From Nostoc paludosum FACHB-159 (GTDB lineage: Bacteria > Cyanobacteriota > Cyanobacteriia > Cyanobacteriales > Nostocaceae): a stretch of DNA of 64,000 bases. The stretch spans positions 310,001-374,000 of the forward strand of contig NZ_JACJTU010000001.1 of NCBI RefSeq assembly GCF_014698835.1, given 5' to 3'. Below are positions 53,263 to 62,567 of this stretch, piece by piece. The notes beneath the pieces were generated by a model, which was given only the letters and a program-made list of their open reading frames with translations, ran no database searches and was not told where the DNA came from. The position numbers and the translations under genes were made by a program. Every line of letters starts with the position of its first letter. The stretch's first letter is position 1.

Positions 53263-54120
53263 ATGTTGAATTGGAAAGGTTTTGTTGTGAGTTACCGCAT
53301 GTGGCGGCGTCGCTGGTTTTATCCACTAATTTCGGTGGTAGTTGCTTTGAGTCTGTGCCTGGGTACAGCCTTGCCTGGAAGAAGTTTAGAATTCTTGCCT
53401 CTGATATTGCAGGGAGTCCAGGTACTTCAGCTTTCTAATATATCCGATCGCCAGGAAACTGATATTGGTAAGCAGATTAATCAGGAAATAATAGGGAGTC
53501 AAGTCCGGCTTTACAAGAATGCTGGAGTTAATAGCTATGTAGAACAAATTGGTCGGCGCTTAGCGGCTAATAGCGATCGCCCCAATCTTAGCTATACTTT
53601 CCAAGTAGTTGAAGACAATACGATTAATGCCTTTGCGACGTTGGGAGGCTATGTATATGTCAACACAGGTTTGCTCAAAGCCGCAGATAATGAAGCAGAA
53701 CTGGCAAGTGTCATCGCCCATGAAATTGGTCACATTGGTGGAAGACACTTGGTTAAACAGATGCGGCAAAAAGCGGTCGCTAGTGGTTTAGCAAGTGCGA
53801 CTGGTTTAGATCGCAACACAGCTGTCAATATTGGTGTAGAACTTGCCTTGAATCGTCCCCGCAGTCGTCAAGATGAATATGATGCTGACAAAAGAGGATT
53901 AAAAACTTTGACACGGGCTGGTTATGCCCAGTCTGCAATGGTTTCTTTTATGCAAAAGCTTTTAAAACAGGGTGGTTCTGTTCCCACATTTTTGAGTACG
54001 CACCCCGGAACGAGCGATCGCATTGCTAACCTCAAACGTGCCATAGAGTCCCAACCTAGTAATGGAACTTACGGATTAGATAGTGCTAGTTATAGAGCCA
54101 ATATTCGACCTTTGGCGTAA
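53263..54120 (+). CDS. M48 family zinc metalloprotease, secreted (BepA/YfgC-like)
   Basis: This protein has 285 residues. An N-terminal hydrophobic segment (PLISVVVALSLCLGTALPG, about 21-39) acts as signal or anchor. The zinc motif is HEIGH (H153, E154, H157) in ASVIAHEIGHIGGRH, and the third ligand Glu is in SRQDEYDADKRGL. NTINAFATLGGYVYVNTGLL is the usual substrate-cleft strand. The periplasmic homologue BepA degrades misassembled outer-membrane proteins, and a similar quality-control role is likely. A heptamer GGGGCAT array follows the stop codon. Confidence 0.9.
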   Translation: MLNWKGFVVSYRMWRRRWFYPLISVVVALSLCLGTALPGRSLEFLPLILQGVQVLQLSNISDRQETDIGKQINQEIIGSQVRLYKNAGVNSYVEQIGRRLAANSDRPNLSYTFQVVEDNTINAFATLGGYVYVNTGLLKAADNEAELASVIAHEIGHIGGRHLVKQMRQKAVASGLASATGLDRNTAVNIGVELALNRPRSRQDEYDADKRGLKTLTRAGYAQSAMVSFMQKLLKQGGSVPTFLSTHPGTSDRIANLKRAIESQPSNGTYGLDSASYRANIRPLA

Positions 54121-54126
54121 TGTTAA

Positions 54127-54176
54127 GGGCATGGGGCATGGGGCATGAGGCATTGGGCATTGGGCATTGGGCATTA
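54127..54176. repeat. GGGGCAT/GGGCATT heptamer array
   Basis: About seven heptamer units lie between the convergent M48 protease and phosphatase genes, followed by CCCCGCGTCC repeats at 54182-54210. Similar arrays occur at 48847-48877 and 57979-58047. Confidence 0.75.
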
Positions 54177-54226
54177 GTTTTTCCCCGCGTCCCCGCGTCC
54201 CCGCGTCTCCCTCATCTCCCTCATCC

Positions 54227-54976
54227 CTAATCCCGGCGATGAACTTTGATTTTAGCTGGGTCAATTGCGATCGCTGCATCTTTTAAGGGTAGGGCACGCA
54301 GATAATTTCTAAAAATGTTAACTTGATAAACTAAATTGTTTGTAATATCTAGTCCAGTCAACCATCCACTCCGGGGATGATAAGCGCCAGTATCTATGCC
54401 TAGCCATCCCTGCCCTTGTGCCAGTTGACCAGGAGAAACACCTGGTAGAGTAAAGGTAATGGTGTGACCGATAATAATTTGCTTATCAGGGAAGTAAGGC
54501 TTGGGAATGCTGTGAAATTCTTCTCGTATCCAGCACAGTTGCTCGGCTGTTTGTTCTATCACTGGCTTAGAAGGGTCAACGCCAGCATGAGTTAACCAAA
54601 TATCCCCCAAGTCAATATATGTAGGTAAAGACTTAAACCAGTCTACATGGTCATCTGGAATTGTAGCCTCGTGGTAACTGGCTACAGTCGCTTGCCCCCC
54701 ACTGTATAGCCATGCTTGCATCCTTGGGGAAGAAGCCCTTTCATCAGTGAGAATGCTTAATAACATCTGCTCATGATTTCCCAGCAAACATGAGTAGTTA
54801 TTTCGCTTGACAAAATTAACTACTTGTGCGCTATGAGGGCCGCGATCGATTAAGTCTCCCAGAAAATAGACTCGATCGTCTGATGTGGGGGCGATGGCCT
54901 CCAACAATATCATCAAACCTTCATAGTGACCATGTACATCCCCAATTACAATTCGTCTGGGGTTAGTTTCGCTCAT
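54227..54976 (-). CDS. Metallophosphoesterase (PPP-type serine/threonine phosphatase-like)
   Basis: This protein has 249 residues. The metal-binding motifs of the calcineurin-like fold are in order: GDVHGHYEGL, FLGDLIDRGPHSAQVV, LLGNHEQM, and a histidine in IWLTHAGVD and IIGHTITF. This is the diadenosine tetraphosphatase/PrpA-like class. It hydrolyses phosphoproteins or Ap4A-type nucleotides in the cytoplasm; the substrate cannot be told. It is monocistronic and divergent from the DUF2470 gene. Confidence 0.88.
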   Translation of the reverse strand: MSETNPRRIVIGDVHGHYEGLMILLEAIAPTSDDRVYFLGDLIDRGPHSAQVVNFVKRNNYSCLLGNHEQMLLSILTDERASSPRMQAWLYSGGQATVASYHEATIPDDHVDWFKSLPTYIDLGDIWLTHAGVDPSKPVIEQTAEQLCWIREEFHSIPKPYFPDKQIIIGHTITFTLPGVSPGQLAQGQGWLGIDTGAYHPRSGWLTGLDITNNLVYQVNIFRNYLRALPLKDAAIAIDPAKIKVHRRD

Positions 54977-55250
54977 TGTCTCTTGACTACAATAATTTGG
55001 AACTTTCGCTAATACTTCTGCTACAGTTTAAGCTGTCTTGTTTCCGCAATGACAGGTAAAAACACTGGATTGCCTTTATTTTAATTTAAAGTTTAATTTT
55101 AATTTAATTATTATTCCGTCAGAAATAAGTTTGATTGGCGATCGCAACATAGTCTATGATTTTTGTGACAATTTAAAAAGCAGTCAAATTCATCTAGGTT
55201 GTTAGCCTAGAATCTAAGGTGTTGCTGTATACCTAAATTTTTATCTCACA

Positions 55251-55535
55251 ATGTCTAACAATTTTTCTGCTGAAATTAGTTCGCGTATCTGTAACCACAT
55301 GAATGAAGATCATGGTGATGCTGTGGTTCTTTATGCTAAAACTTTTGGCGGTATTACAGATGCGATCGCAGCCCAAATGCTGTCCATTGATGCACAGGGC
55401 ATGGATTTAACAGCAAAAGTAAACGGGGAAGATGTGCCAGTTCGTATTGAGTTTGATCATGTTTTAGTAGATTCAGAAGATGCTCATCAAACTTTGATTG
55501 CAATGGTGAAGCAAGCGCGGGTGCAATCAAAGTAG
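55251..55535 (+). CDS. DUF2470 domain protein
   Basis: This protein has 94 residues with the DUF2470 signature ICNHMNEDHGDAVVLYAKTFGG, including the conserved His pair, and ITDAIAAQMLSIDAQGMDLTA. In HugZ and glutamyl-tRNA-reductase-binding proteins this domain is fused to a flavin-reductase-like or heme-binding module. Here it stands alone. A link to heme or tetrapyrrole handling is possible by family only. Confidence 0.88.
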   Translation: MSNNFSAEISSRICNHMNEDHGDAVVLYAKTFGGITDAIAAQMLSIDAQGMDLTAKVNGEDVPVRIEFDHVLVDSEDAHQTLIAMVKQARVQSK

Positions 55536-55606
55536 AAAATGACAAAGTGATTTACAACGGTATTTAATTAAATATTATACATATAGAGACACAATATATT
55601 CTGTCC

Positions 55607-55697
55607 AGGACTTACGCAAAATCATGAAAAAACGAACCGCAAAGGACGCAAAGGACACAAAGAAATAAAAGTTTCAGAGAGTTTTTGCGTAAGTCCT
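55607..55697. mobile_element. 91-bp MITE-like element with AGGACTTACGCAAAA terminal repeats, copy 2
   Basis: AGGACTTACGCAAAA at the left end is inverted at the right end as TTTTTGCGTAAGTCCT. The core holds GCAAAGGACGCAAAGGACAC direct repeats. The element ends 31 nt before the methyltransferase ATG, so that gene's promoter or leader lies in or next to it. Confidence 0.75.
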
Positions 55698-55728
55698 ACT
55701 GTCTTAGAATGATTTATATTCTACGGAA

Positions 55729-57027
55729 ATGCAGAAGATTCGGTTTGTTGATTTATTTTGCGGAATAGGGGGAATTAGGTTAGCCTTTGAACAAGCTGCT
55801 GATTCTTTAAATATAGAAAGTGAATGCGTTTTCAGTAGCGAAATTAATCCAAATGCTCGATTAGTTTATGAAAAAAACTTTGGTCAAATACCCTTAGGTG
55901 ATATTCGACTAATTGATAAACTACCAGAACACGAATTTTTATTAGCTGGGTTTCCTTGTCAGTCTTTTTCTCATGCTGGCAAAAAAGAAGGCTTTGGCGA
56001 TACACGAGGCACACTATTCTTTGAAATAACAAGATTAATTGATACCTATAAACCACAAGCTTTTATTTTTGAAAATGTTCGAGGACTTTATAGCCACGAC
56101 AAAGGACGAACTCTGACAACGATTAAGCATGAAATTCAAAAACGAGGTTATAGCTTTGATGCCTTTTTACTTAACAGTGCAAACTTTGGTTTACCACAAA
56201 ATCGTGTCCGTATTTATTTAGTAGGTATTTTAAATGCTTCTCCGACTTTTGAATTAATTTCTGACGTAGGGCCAAAAGATTCTCATTCATATAACCCTCA
56301 GCAGTTATCTTTATTTTCCTCATTAAACAAATCTGTAACTGTTGGCGATATTTTAGAAAATAACCCAGATGAAAAGTATGATTGTTCGCCAGAGTTTGTT
56401 AATGCGTTGAAACGAACATTTAATAACGATTTAAATCGCTTACATGGCATTAGGTTGATTGATTATCGGGGTGGAAACTCTATTCACTCGTGGGATTTAG
56501 GATTGCGTGGCGAGTGTAGTAAAGAAGAAATTGAACTGATGAACCGTTTTATCTTAAAGAGGCGCAATAAAGAATTTGGAAAAGAGCAAGATGGTAAATT
56601 ATTAACTCAGGAACAAATAGCTAGTTTTTTTGAACATCCCAATGTTGCAGAAATTTTGAATTCACTGGTTAACAAAAAATATTTAAAACTGATTAATGAT
56701 AAATATAAACCTCTATCAGGTAACTTTTCATTTGAAGTTTATAAATTTGTAGATCCAAATAAAATTTCAGTAACGTTAGTTGCTAGTGATGCTAATAGAT
56801 TGGGAGTTTATCACAATCAGAGAGTGCGGCGACTAACTCCGCGAGAAGCTGCAAGACTACAAGGTTTTCCTGATAGTTTTATACTTGATCATAATGATGA
56901 TAAGGCTTATTATCAACTGGGAAATTCTGTAAGTATTAATGTAGTTAAAGCTGTAGCTCAGGAAGCAATATTAGAAATAGTTATGCCATCTCCAACAACA
57001 CTATCCCAAGCAGTAATTTCAGTTTGA
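55729..57027 (+). CDS. DNA (cytosine-5-)-methyltransferase
   Basis: This protein has 432 residues. Motif I is FVDLFCGIGGIRLAF, motif IV GFPCQSFSHAGKKEGF with catalytic Cys77, motif VI FENVRGL, motif VIII QNRVRIYLVGI, motif IX RLTPREAARLQGFPDSF and motif X QLGNSVSINVVKAVAQ. The variable target-recognition region is about 190-350. It transfers methyl from S-adenosylmethionine to cytosine in DNA. No restriction endonuclease or Vsr gene is adjacent, so it appears solitary. The recognition site cannot be deduced. The AT-rich codon use and bordering repeats suggest horizontal acquisition. Confidence 0.92.
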   Translation: MQKIRFVDLFCGIGGIRLAFEQAADSLNIESECVFSSEINPNARLVYEKNFGQIPLGDIRLIDKLPEHEFLLAGFPCQSFSHAGKKEGFGDTRGTLFFEITRLIDTYKPQAFIFENVRGLYSHDKGRTLTTIKHEIQKRGYSFDAFLLNSANFGLPQNRVRIYLVGILNASPTFELISDVGPKDSHSYNPQQLSLFSSLNKSVTVGDILENNPDEKYDCSPEFVNALKRTFNNDLNRLHGIRLIDYRGGNSIHSWDLGLRGECSKEEIELMNRFILKRRNKEFGKEQDGKLLTQEQIASFFEHPNVAEILNSLVNKKYLKLINDKYKPLSGNFSFEVYKFVDPNKISVTLVASDANRLGVYHNQRVRRLTPREAARLQGFPDSFILDHNDDKAYYQLGNSVSINVVKAVAQEAILEIVMPSPTTLSQAVISV

Positions 57028-57180
57028 TACTCTGGATCTTGAGGTCTCACGCAAAGACGCAAAGACGCAAAGGAGAAGGCGAAAATCAGGACTTTTGCAA
57101 GAAGTCTACTAAATTATTGTAAAAAATTGCATTTGCTTAAGGCTGAGGAATCAGGAGACAAATATTTTTGGAAGTTATTA

Positions 57181-57975
57181 TCAATTTTCTGTCCGTAATA
57201 ACCAAAAGCCGCTATAAGTCATTCCAGAATCATCGGGTTGGACTAATAAAAAATGTAATCCTTGGCTTTGTTGTTTTCGTTTTTCATATGTTTGGGCTGC
57301 TGTGGTAACTTCTGGATCTTCAAATGTCGCAACAATCCATCTATCCACTAAGCCTGCTTCTAATATTAAGCCATCTGGTGCGCCTGAAATGTAGGTCAAT
57401 TCTATAGGACGGGCTTGCTGTAACCACCGCGCTAAGTGCATCGATCGCCTTCCACCATAAATTATCACACCAGGAACAGCGATCGTTGACGCCAAACCTA
57501 AATTGATCGGTTTGAGATACTCTGGTATGTGCAAAATCGGAATGGGGCGTTGTGCAAACGCATCCACGAGTTCGCCAGCCTGGAGTGTCGCAAAACGCCA
57601 TTGTTCTCCCAAGAGGTTTTCTGGTAATGGTGCTGGGGGTGGTTTATCCAGCACTGAAGGATATTGCTTTTCCTGTAACCACTGTTTCAGCGCCAAAGTG
57701 CGGCGAGTCGGTTCGACTTGAATACCTAAACTACGTCCAGCCGCCTCAATTAAATTCAAAGACTGAGGACGAAACACTTGAATTACATCTGGCAATTCTT
57801 CACCAGCTGCTTGCTGAAGTTGAGTCGCAACCCAAGTAGAATTTGCTGCTGACTGAAGACAAGTCGCTTCATATTCAAAACTGCGAGTTGCATCACAAAT
57901 CAACAACTCCCATAATGCTTTTCCAGATGCATCCGGTGATGGACGACGATAAAAATCAGCCTGCCAAGTTTTCAT
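57181..57975 (-). CDS. Tab2/Atab2 family RNA-binding protein
   Basis: The ATG at 57975 (MKTWQADFYRRP) gives a protein of 264 residues. The family landmarks are WQADFYRRP at the start, WELLICD, the central NLIEAAGRSLGIQVEPTRRT and the C-terminal MTYSGFWLLR. In plants and algae, Tab2/Atab2 binds photosystem I mRNA leaders and activates psaB translation; the cyanobacterial homologue is presumed to act in photosystem biogenesis. The open frame continues 15 codons upstream into a GGGGCAT heptamer array, encoding an Ala/Pro/Met-rich extension I consider untranslated. Confidence 0.85.
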   Translation of the reverse strand: MKTWQADFYRRPSPDASGKALWELLICDATRSFEYEATCLQSAANSTWVATQLQQAAGEELPDVIQVFRPQSLNLIEAAGRSLGIQVEPTRRTLALKQWLQEKQYPSVLDKPPPAPLPENLLGEQWRFATLQAGELVDAFAQRPIPILHIPEYLKPINLGLASTIAVPGVIIYGGRRSMHLARWLQQARPIELTYISGAPDGLILEAGLVDRWIVATFEDPEVTTAAQTYEKRKQQSQGLHFLLVQPDDSGMTYSGFWLLRTEN

Positions 57976-57978
57976 ATA

Positions 57979-58047
57979 TGGGTATGGGGCATGGGGCATG
58001 GGGCATGGGGCATTGGCCATCGGGCATGGAGCATTGGGTATGGGGAG
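57979..58047. repeat. GGGGCAT heptamer array
   Basis: Tandem GGGGCAT units with GGCATTG variants lie directly upstream of the Tab2 start codon, between it and a 21-nt tandem array. Confidence 0.75.
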
Positions 58048-58081
58048 ATGGGGAGAGTTAAAACTGAAAGTTTCAAGTTCA

Positions 58082-58243
58082 GAGGTTCAACTTTGACCTT
58101 CTGAGGTTCAATGTTGACCTTCTGAGGTTCAACGTTGACCTTCTGAGGCTCAACGTTGACCTTCTGAGGCTCAACTTTGACCTTCTGAGGCTCAACGTTG
58201 ACCTTCTGAGGCTCAACTTTGACCTTCTGAGGCTCAACATTCT
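58082..58243. repeat. 21-nt tandem array (GAGGYTCAACKTTGACCTTCT), seven full units
   Basis: Seven complete 21-nt units and a partial eighth are arranged head to tail without spacers. They vary mainly at the T/C in GAGGTTC and at the dinucleotide before TTGACC. A degenerate unit precedes them at 58068-58081. The unit is unrelated in sequence to the CAAAG arrays near 30-32 kb but has the same length. It lies between the divergent-from-here Tab2 gene and the YciI-like gene. Confidence 0.92.
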
Positions 58244-58281
58244 AGTTTATCCGCCTCATTTTCCCATGCCCAATGCCCAAT

Positions 58282-58551
58282 TCAAAAAGCTTGAATCCAT
58301 TCTTGGACAGAATATTCTGTCCAGATGCCATTTTTCCAATAAGGATCGTTTTCAATTAAGTCGCGGACAGTAGCTTCATCTTCGGCTTCGTAAATTCCAA
58401 AAACTTTTGTGACATCTTTGGTAGGGCCGATGGTAATTAGCACACCGGATTCTTTCTGTTTTGCTAATCCGTCTAAATGCGCTTGACGGTGAGGGGCGCG
58501 TTTTTCAAGAACGTCTTCGCAGTAAGTTCCCCAGAGTACATATTTAGGCAT
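58282..58551 (-). CDS. YciI-like protein
   Basis: This protein has 89 residues with the YCII pattern KYVLWGTYCEDVLEKRAPHRQAHLDGLAKQKESGVLITIGPTKD and ending NDPYWKNGIWTEYSVQEWI. The conserved His21 and Asp pair forms the putative active site of the dimeric ferredoxin-like fold. The function in cyanobacteria is unknown. It is downstream of pheT in the same direction, with about 110 nt between them containing AAATCCAAAATC-type repeats. Confidence 0.85.
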   Translation of the reverse strand: MPKYVLWGTYCEDVLEKRAPHRQAHLDGLAKQKESGVLITIGPTKDVTKVFGIYEAEDEATVRDLIENDPYWKNGIWTEYSVQEWIQAF

Positions 58552-58663
58552 AACTGAGACAATTTTGGATTTGAGATTTTGGATTTTAGATTTTGGAACC
58601 AGTGGGTTGGGGAGTGAGGAATTATTAATTCATAACTCCTAACTCCTAACTCCTAACTAATGA

Positions 58664-61126
58664 CTAACTCCTCAAGTTGACGCCGAATTTTTCCACTAAG
58701 GCTTCGCGGACTTTATTGTGTACTGGTTCGACTTCAGCTTCGGTGAGGGTACGATCGCTTGCCCGATAAATTAGGCGGAATGCTAGGCTGCGCTGGCCTT
58801 CGGGGACGTTTTCGCCACGATATTCATCGAACAATTCCACTGATTCGAGTAAATCTTTGCCAGCTTTGGTAATTGCTTTTTCAAGTTCCGCGACTGAGAC
58901 TTTTACGGGTGCGAAAAAGGCGATGTCGCGATCGCTTGCTGGATAGGTGGAATAGGAATTAAATGTGGGGTTGAGAGTTTCGTCTTCCTCTAGAGAAATT
59001 AAAAGTACGTTTAAATCTAGCTGGAAAACATAAACTGAATCTGGTAAGCCTTTTTCGCGTCGCAGTTGGGGGTGAACTTGCCCAAAAATACCCAGTCTAC
59101 TACCTCTAATCCATAGGGAAGCGGTGCGTCCGGGATGGAAGCGTTCGTCTCGGCGATCGGGTTGATATTCTACTTGCAAGCCAAGTTGACGAAATACGCT
59201 TTCTAAAATGCCTTTGGCTTCAAACCAAGTCAAGGGTTGTTCTCGACCGCCTTTTGACCATTTCCCAATAAAGCGATCGCCTCCCATGATACCAGCGAGG
59301 ACTTCTGTTTCTTGCAAACCGTCTTCTTCTTGCCAGAAAATTTGCCCAATTTCAAAGCCGTTGAGGGCGCCGTTACCCTGCTCTATATTATATTGATAGG
59401 CGTCAATTAACCCGGATATTAAATCGGTTCGCAGGGCTGAATATTCTACAAATAATGGGTTTGTTAATACTATTTGTCTGTCTTCTCCTGGTTTAACTAA
59501 AGAATAATGAATTAATTCTGTTAACCCTTCTGCGCGCAGAAAAGCTCGTAATTTGCGAATCAATTCTTGGTCTAAAGGCAAATAACCCGCTTCGGCTTTT
59601 TCTGGTAAGGTATCGCAAAATCTGTTGTATCCATACAGACGGGCGATTTCTTCAATTAAGTCAATTTCCCGTTCTAAGTCGCGGTAACGATAGGGTGGTA
59701 CTGAAACAGACCATGTGGTTTGGGATGTATTGTTTTGTTCTAAAGCATTACCTGAAGGAGTCAACTGACATCCTAATGCAGTGAGAATCCTTTCAACATC
59801 TTGTTCTTGGAGTTCTCCTGTGTCTTCTCCCAAATCGATTGGCCCTAGTACCTGATTTACTCTATCTAAACGCAGGGCAATGGAACGACTCCAGGTAGAT
59901 GGGTCGGGGCGGGTGTCGGCGATTTCTTGGTGAGTAATAATTCCACTAGCTAATTCGCTAATCAATGACAAGGCGCGGCGATTTGCAACTTCCAATTCGG
60001 CGCGGTTAACTCCTCTCTCGTATCTTCCAGAAGCTTCACTTCTTAAGCCAACACTGCGAGAAGAACGGCGTATTGCGACGGAATCAAATAAAGCGGCTTC
60101 TAAAACTAAACTTTCGGTACCTTCATGGACTTCGGTTTCTTCTCCACCCATGACTCCTGCCAAGGCAACGGGTCTCTCGTTGGCGGTAATTAATAAATTT
60201 TGGGATGCTAAAGTGCGAGTTTGTCCGTCTAGGGTTTTTAAGAATTCCCCAGCAGTGGCGAAGCGGACGCCGATGGTTAAACTTTCGCTGCTTGCAACTG
60301 ATTTTAGGCGATCGCGGTCAAAGGCGTGCAGTGGTTGTCCCCATTCCAACAACACGTAGTTAGTAATGTCCACGACATTATTTATCGGACGTACTCCCGC
60401 AGCCCGTAAACGCTGTTGCAACCATTCGGGAGATGCCGCAATTTTAATTTGTTCGATTACTGTACCAATGTAAGCAGGACAAGCTTGGGTATCACCAATT
60501 TTTAAAGCTAAATTTCCTGCATTTTTGGCAATTTGCACTTCACTCGGTTGAGGAATGTTCAGTTTTCCACCAGTTAAAGCTGCTACTTCTCTGGCTACAC
60601 CTACCATACTCAACGCATCAGCACGATTAGCAGTTGCCGTGAGGTCTAAAATGACATCATCTAAACCCAACAACGGACGCACATCACTACCCAAGGTTAA
60701 ATTTTCTTGGGGAAAAATATAAATTCCGTCTACATCAGTGGGCAAACCGAGTTCTTTTAAAGAACAAATCATGCCCTGAGAGGGGACACCACGCAGTTTT
60801 GCGGGTTTAATTTTTAAATCAATGTTGGGTAAGTAAGTACCCGTAGTTGCTACTGGCACATAGATATCTGCCTTGACATTAGCAGCGCCACAGACAATAT
60901 TTAAAGTCTCATCTGCGCCAATATCCACTTGACAAACACTTAATTTATCAGCATTGGGGTGTGGTTGACGCTCAAGCACTCTCCCCACAACTACGCCATT
61001 TGCCCAAGTGCGGCGGTCTTCAATATCTTCTACTTCAAACCCCGCCATTGTGAGGGTTTCGGCTAATTCTTCCGGACTAAGTTTTATCTCTACTAGTTCG
61101 CGCAGCCAATTTAGAGAAATACGCAT
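58664..61126 (-). CDS. pheT: Phenylalanyl-tRNA synthetase beta subunit
   Basis: This protein has 820 residues, the normal length. An N-terminal tRNA-binding (EMAP/OB) domain ([28 protein letters not shown]) is followed by B3/B4 editing domains ([25 protein letters not shown]), B5, a catalytic-like core and the C-terminal ferredoxin-fold anticodon-binding domain ([29 protein letters not shown]). With PheS it charges tRNA-Phe and edits mischarged Tyr. pheS is not adjacent. Confidence 0.96.
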   Translation of the reverse strand: MRISLNWLRELVEIKLSPEELAETLTMAGFEVEDIEDRRTWANGVVVGRVLERQPHPNADKLSVCQVDIGADETLNIVCGAANVKADIYVPVATTGTYLPNIDLKIKPAKLRGVPSQGMICSLKELGLPTDVDGIYIFPQENLTLGSDVRPLLGLDDVILDLTATANRADALSMVGVAREVAALTGGKLNIPQPSEVQIAKNAGNLALKIGDTQACPAYIGTVIEQIKIAASPEWLQQRLRAAGVRPINNVVDITNYVLLEWGQPLHAFDRDRLKSVASSESLTIGVRFATAGEFLKTLDGQTRTLASQNLLITANERPVALAGVMGGEETEVHEGTESLVLEAALFDSVAIRRSSRSVGLRSEASGRYERGVNRAELEVANRRALSLISELASGIITHQEIADTRPDPSTWSRSIALRLDRVNQVLGPIDLGEDTGELQEQDVERILTALGCQLTPSGNALEQNNTSQTTWSVSVPPYRYRDLEREIDLIEEIARLYGYNRFCDTLPEKAEAGYLPLDQELIRKLRAFLRAEGLTELIHYSLVKPGEDRQIVLTNPLFVEYSALRTDLISGLIDAYQYNIEQGNGALNGFEIGQIFWQEEDGLQETEVLAGIMGGDRFIGKWSKGGREQPLTWFEAKGILESVFRQLGLQVEYQPDRRDERFHPGRTASLWIRGSRLGIFGQVHPQLRREKGLPDSVYVFQLDLNVLLISLEEDETLNPTFNSYSTYPASDRDIAFFAPVKVSVAELEKAITKAGKDLLESVELFDEYRGENVPEGQRSLAFRLIYRASDRTLTEAEVEPVHNKVREALVEKFGVNLRS

Positions 61127-61521
61127 GGAGTGTGCTGGTTTTAGGAATCGTCTTTTGCTCTCATTTTAGAGTGTCTGTTAGCGAGCGATCGCTATTCACT
61201 CTGCAAGTCATAGCCTTGTCACTTGAACAATCCTACTACGTCAGACTAGCAGAACAATCTCCCATGCTCATCTTTTCTTGGCCTTTTACACCTACATCAC
61301 GGAACCGACGATTCAACGGTTAAGTCTGGGAGTCAGTAAGCTATTACAAACAATTGAGTTAACTAAGTAGGCTAACTCAAAGGGAACTCCTGAAAGTTTT
61401 AGACCGACTATCCTAATACGTTGATTTCAGCAACCAGAAAATAAATTGCGGAAATGGTCTTTGAGAAGTTGGATTTATTAAAGCTATAGAGCCTAAAAGA
61501 TTAAGTTCCCAGGAGCCAATC

Positions 61522-62181
61522 ATGGAAGTTAAATATAATGTAAAAAAATGGATTTTACATCCAATGATGATGGGTTTGCTAGCAATAGCGACAATCGCCT
61601 GCAAAACAGAGATGAATTTTTCTTTGACAAACCCAGCTACAGCAGAAGTTGTTTCATTAGAAAAGTCTACACCCAAACCTGCACGTAAAGAACACGGTAT
61701 TTATAAGAGCGATCGCTTTGGTTTTCAGTTTAGCTACTCGCTCCAAGATTTTGTAATAGATAACAAAATAACCACTCCCAACAATAACGTTAATTCTCCA
61801 TTGGCTGCTATTGATATCTGGACTCACAAACATGCCGAGAAAATCCGCGCCGGAGAATATGAAGGTGGTACAGAATACCCGGCGAATGTACGCGTATCTG
61901 TATATAACAATCGTAGTAAATTACCTTTGCAAAAGTGGATTCAAAAAAATAACGAATTTTCTGCAACCCGTGAATTCAAAACTGCCAAAATTGCAGGGCA
62001 AACAGGTTTGAAATTTAAATCGAGTGGCTTATACGAAAACGAACATGTCGCTTTTATCAACCCAAAAAACTCTCGAATTATTGCCATCACAATATCCAAA
62101 ACTGGTTACGGCAATAATGACGCTATTTACGAGAGAGCATATCAGCAGGTAATTAACTCGTTCACCTTACTAAATAGATAG
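61522..62181 (+). CDS. Putative lipoprotein of unknown function
   Basis: This protein has 219 residues. The N-terminus has basic residues, a hydrophobic segment (HPMMMGLLAIATIAC) and a cysteine at about position 27, in a lipobox-like context. The mature domain begins HGIYKSDRFGFQFSYSLQDFVI and resembles in layout the secreted protein at 28392 (short beta-rich exported domains). I do not recognise the family. The start at 61522 has GGAG upstream. The gap 61127-61521 holds no other supported gene. Confidence 0.7.
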   Translation: MEVKYNVKKWILHPMMMGLLAIATIACKTEMNFSLTNPATAEVVSLEKSTPKPARKEHGIYKSDRFGFQFSYSLQDFVIDNKITTPNNNVNSPLAAIDIWTHKHAEKIRAGEYEGGTEYPANVRVSVYNNRSKLPLQKWIQKNNEFSATREFKTAKIAGQTGLKFKSSGLYENEHVAFINPKNSRIIAITISKTGYGNNDAIYERAYQQVINSFTLLNR

Positions 62182-62211
62182 ATATAGGAGTCCGATTTCA
62201 GTTATGAAAAA

Positions 62212-62347
62212 ATCTAAGTATTTGTAGGGTGTGTTATGGCGTAGCCTAACGCACCTAAATCTAAGTATTTGTAGGGTGTGTTATGGCGTAGCCTAACGCA
62301 CCTAAATCGTTAACTGGTGCGTTAGCCTTTGGCGTAACGCACCCTAC
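62212..62347. repeat. 47-nt direct repeat plus inverted copy (GTGTTATGGCGTAGCC/GGTGCGTTA)
   Basis: Two identical 47-nt units (62212-62258 and 62259-62305) each contain a GTGTTATGGCGTAGCCTAACGCAC palindrome-like core. An inverted related copy follows at 62316-62347 (GGTGCGTTAGCCTTTGGCG). The same arms occur after the MacB-type permease at 36388. The remaining gap to pqqA (62348-62567) is AT-rich and probably holds its promoter. Confidence 0.85.
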
Positions 62348-62567
62348 GTGTATTTCAGAAATCAAATATGAGTTATATAGATGATATTACTGTTACGCCC
62401 GATAAAAATTTAATAAAATAACAGTAAAAATACTGTGTGCTTCTTGTGTAACACAGTTTAGTCTATAGCAAACAGATTTGGAACCAGCAAATTAAAACAA
62501 ATAGTAAGTAAAATTACTAAAATTAATTGTAGGCCAAATCAAAAATTGATTTTAATAGGTGTTCCTA

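Noticed and set aside
58082..58243. CRISPR array
   Set aside because: Units are contiguous 21-mers without unique spacers, and no cas genes are present; the same holds for the arrays at 29.9 and 32.3 kb.
61132..61323. Plus-strand frame of 63 codons next to the pheT start
   Set aside because: There is no hydrophobic pattern, homologous motif or ribosome binding site; it is likely the pheT upstream region.
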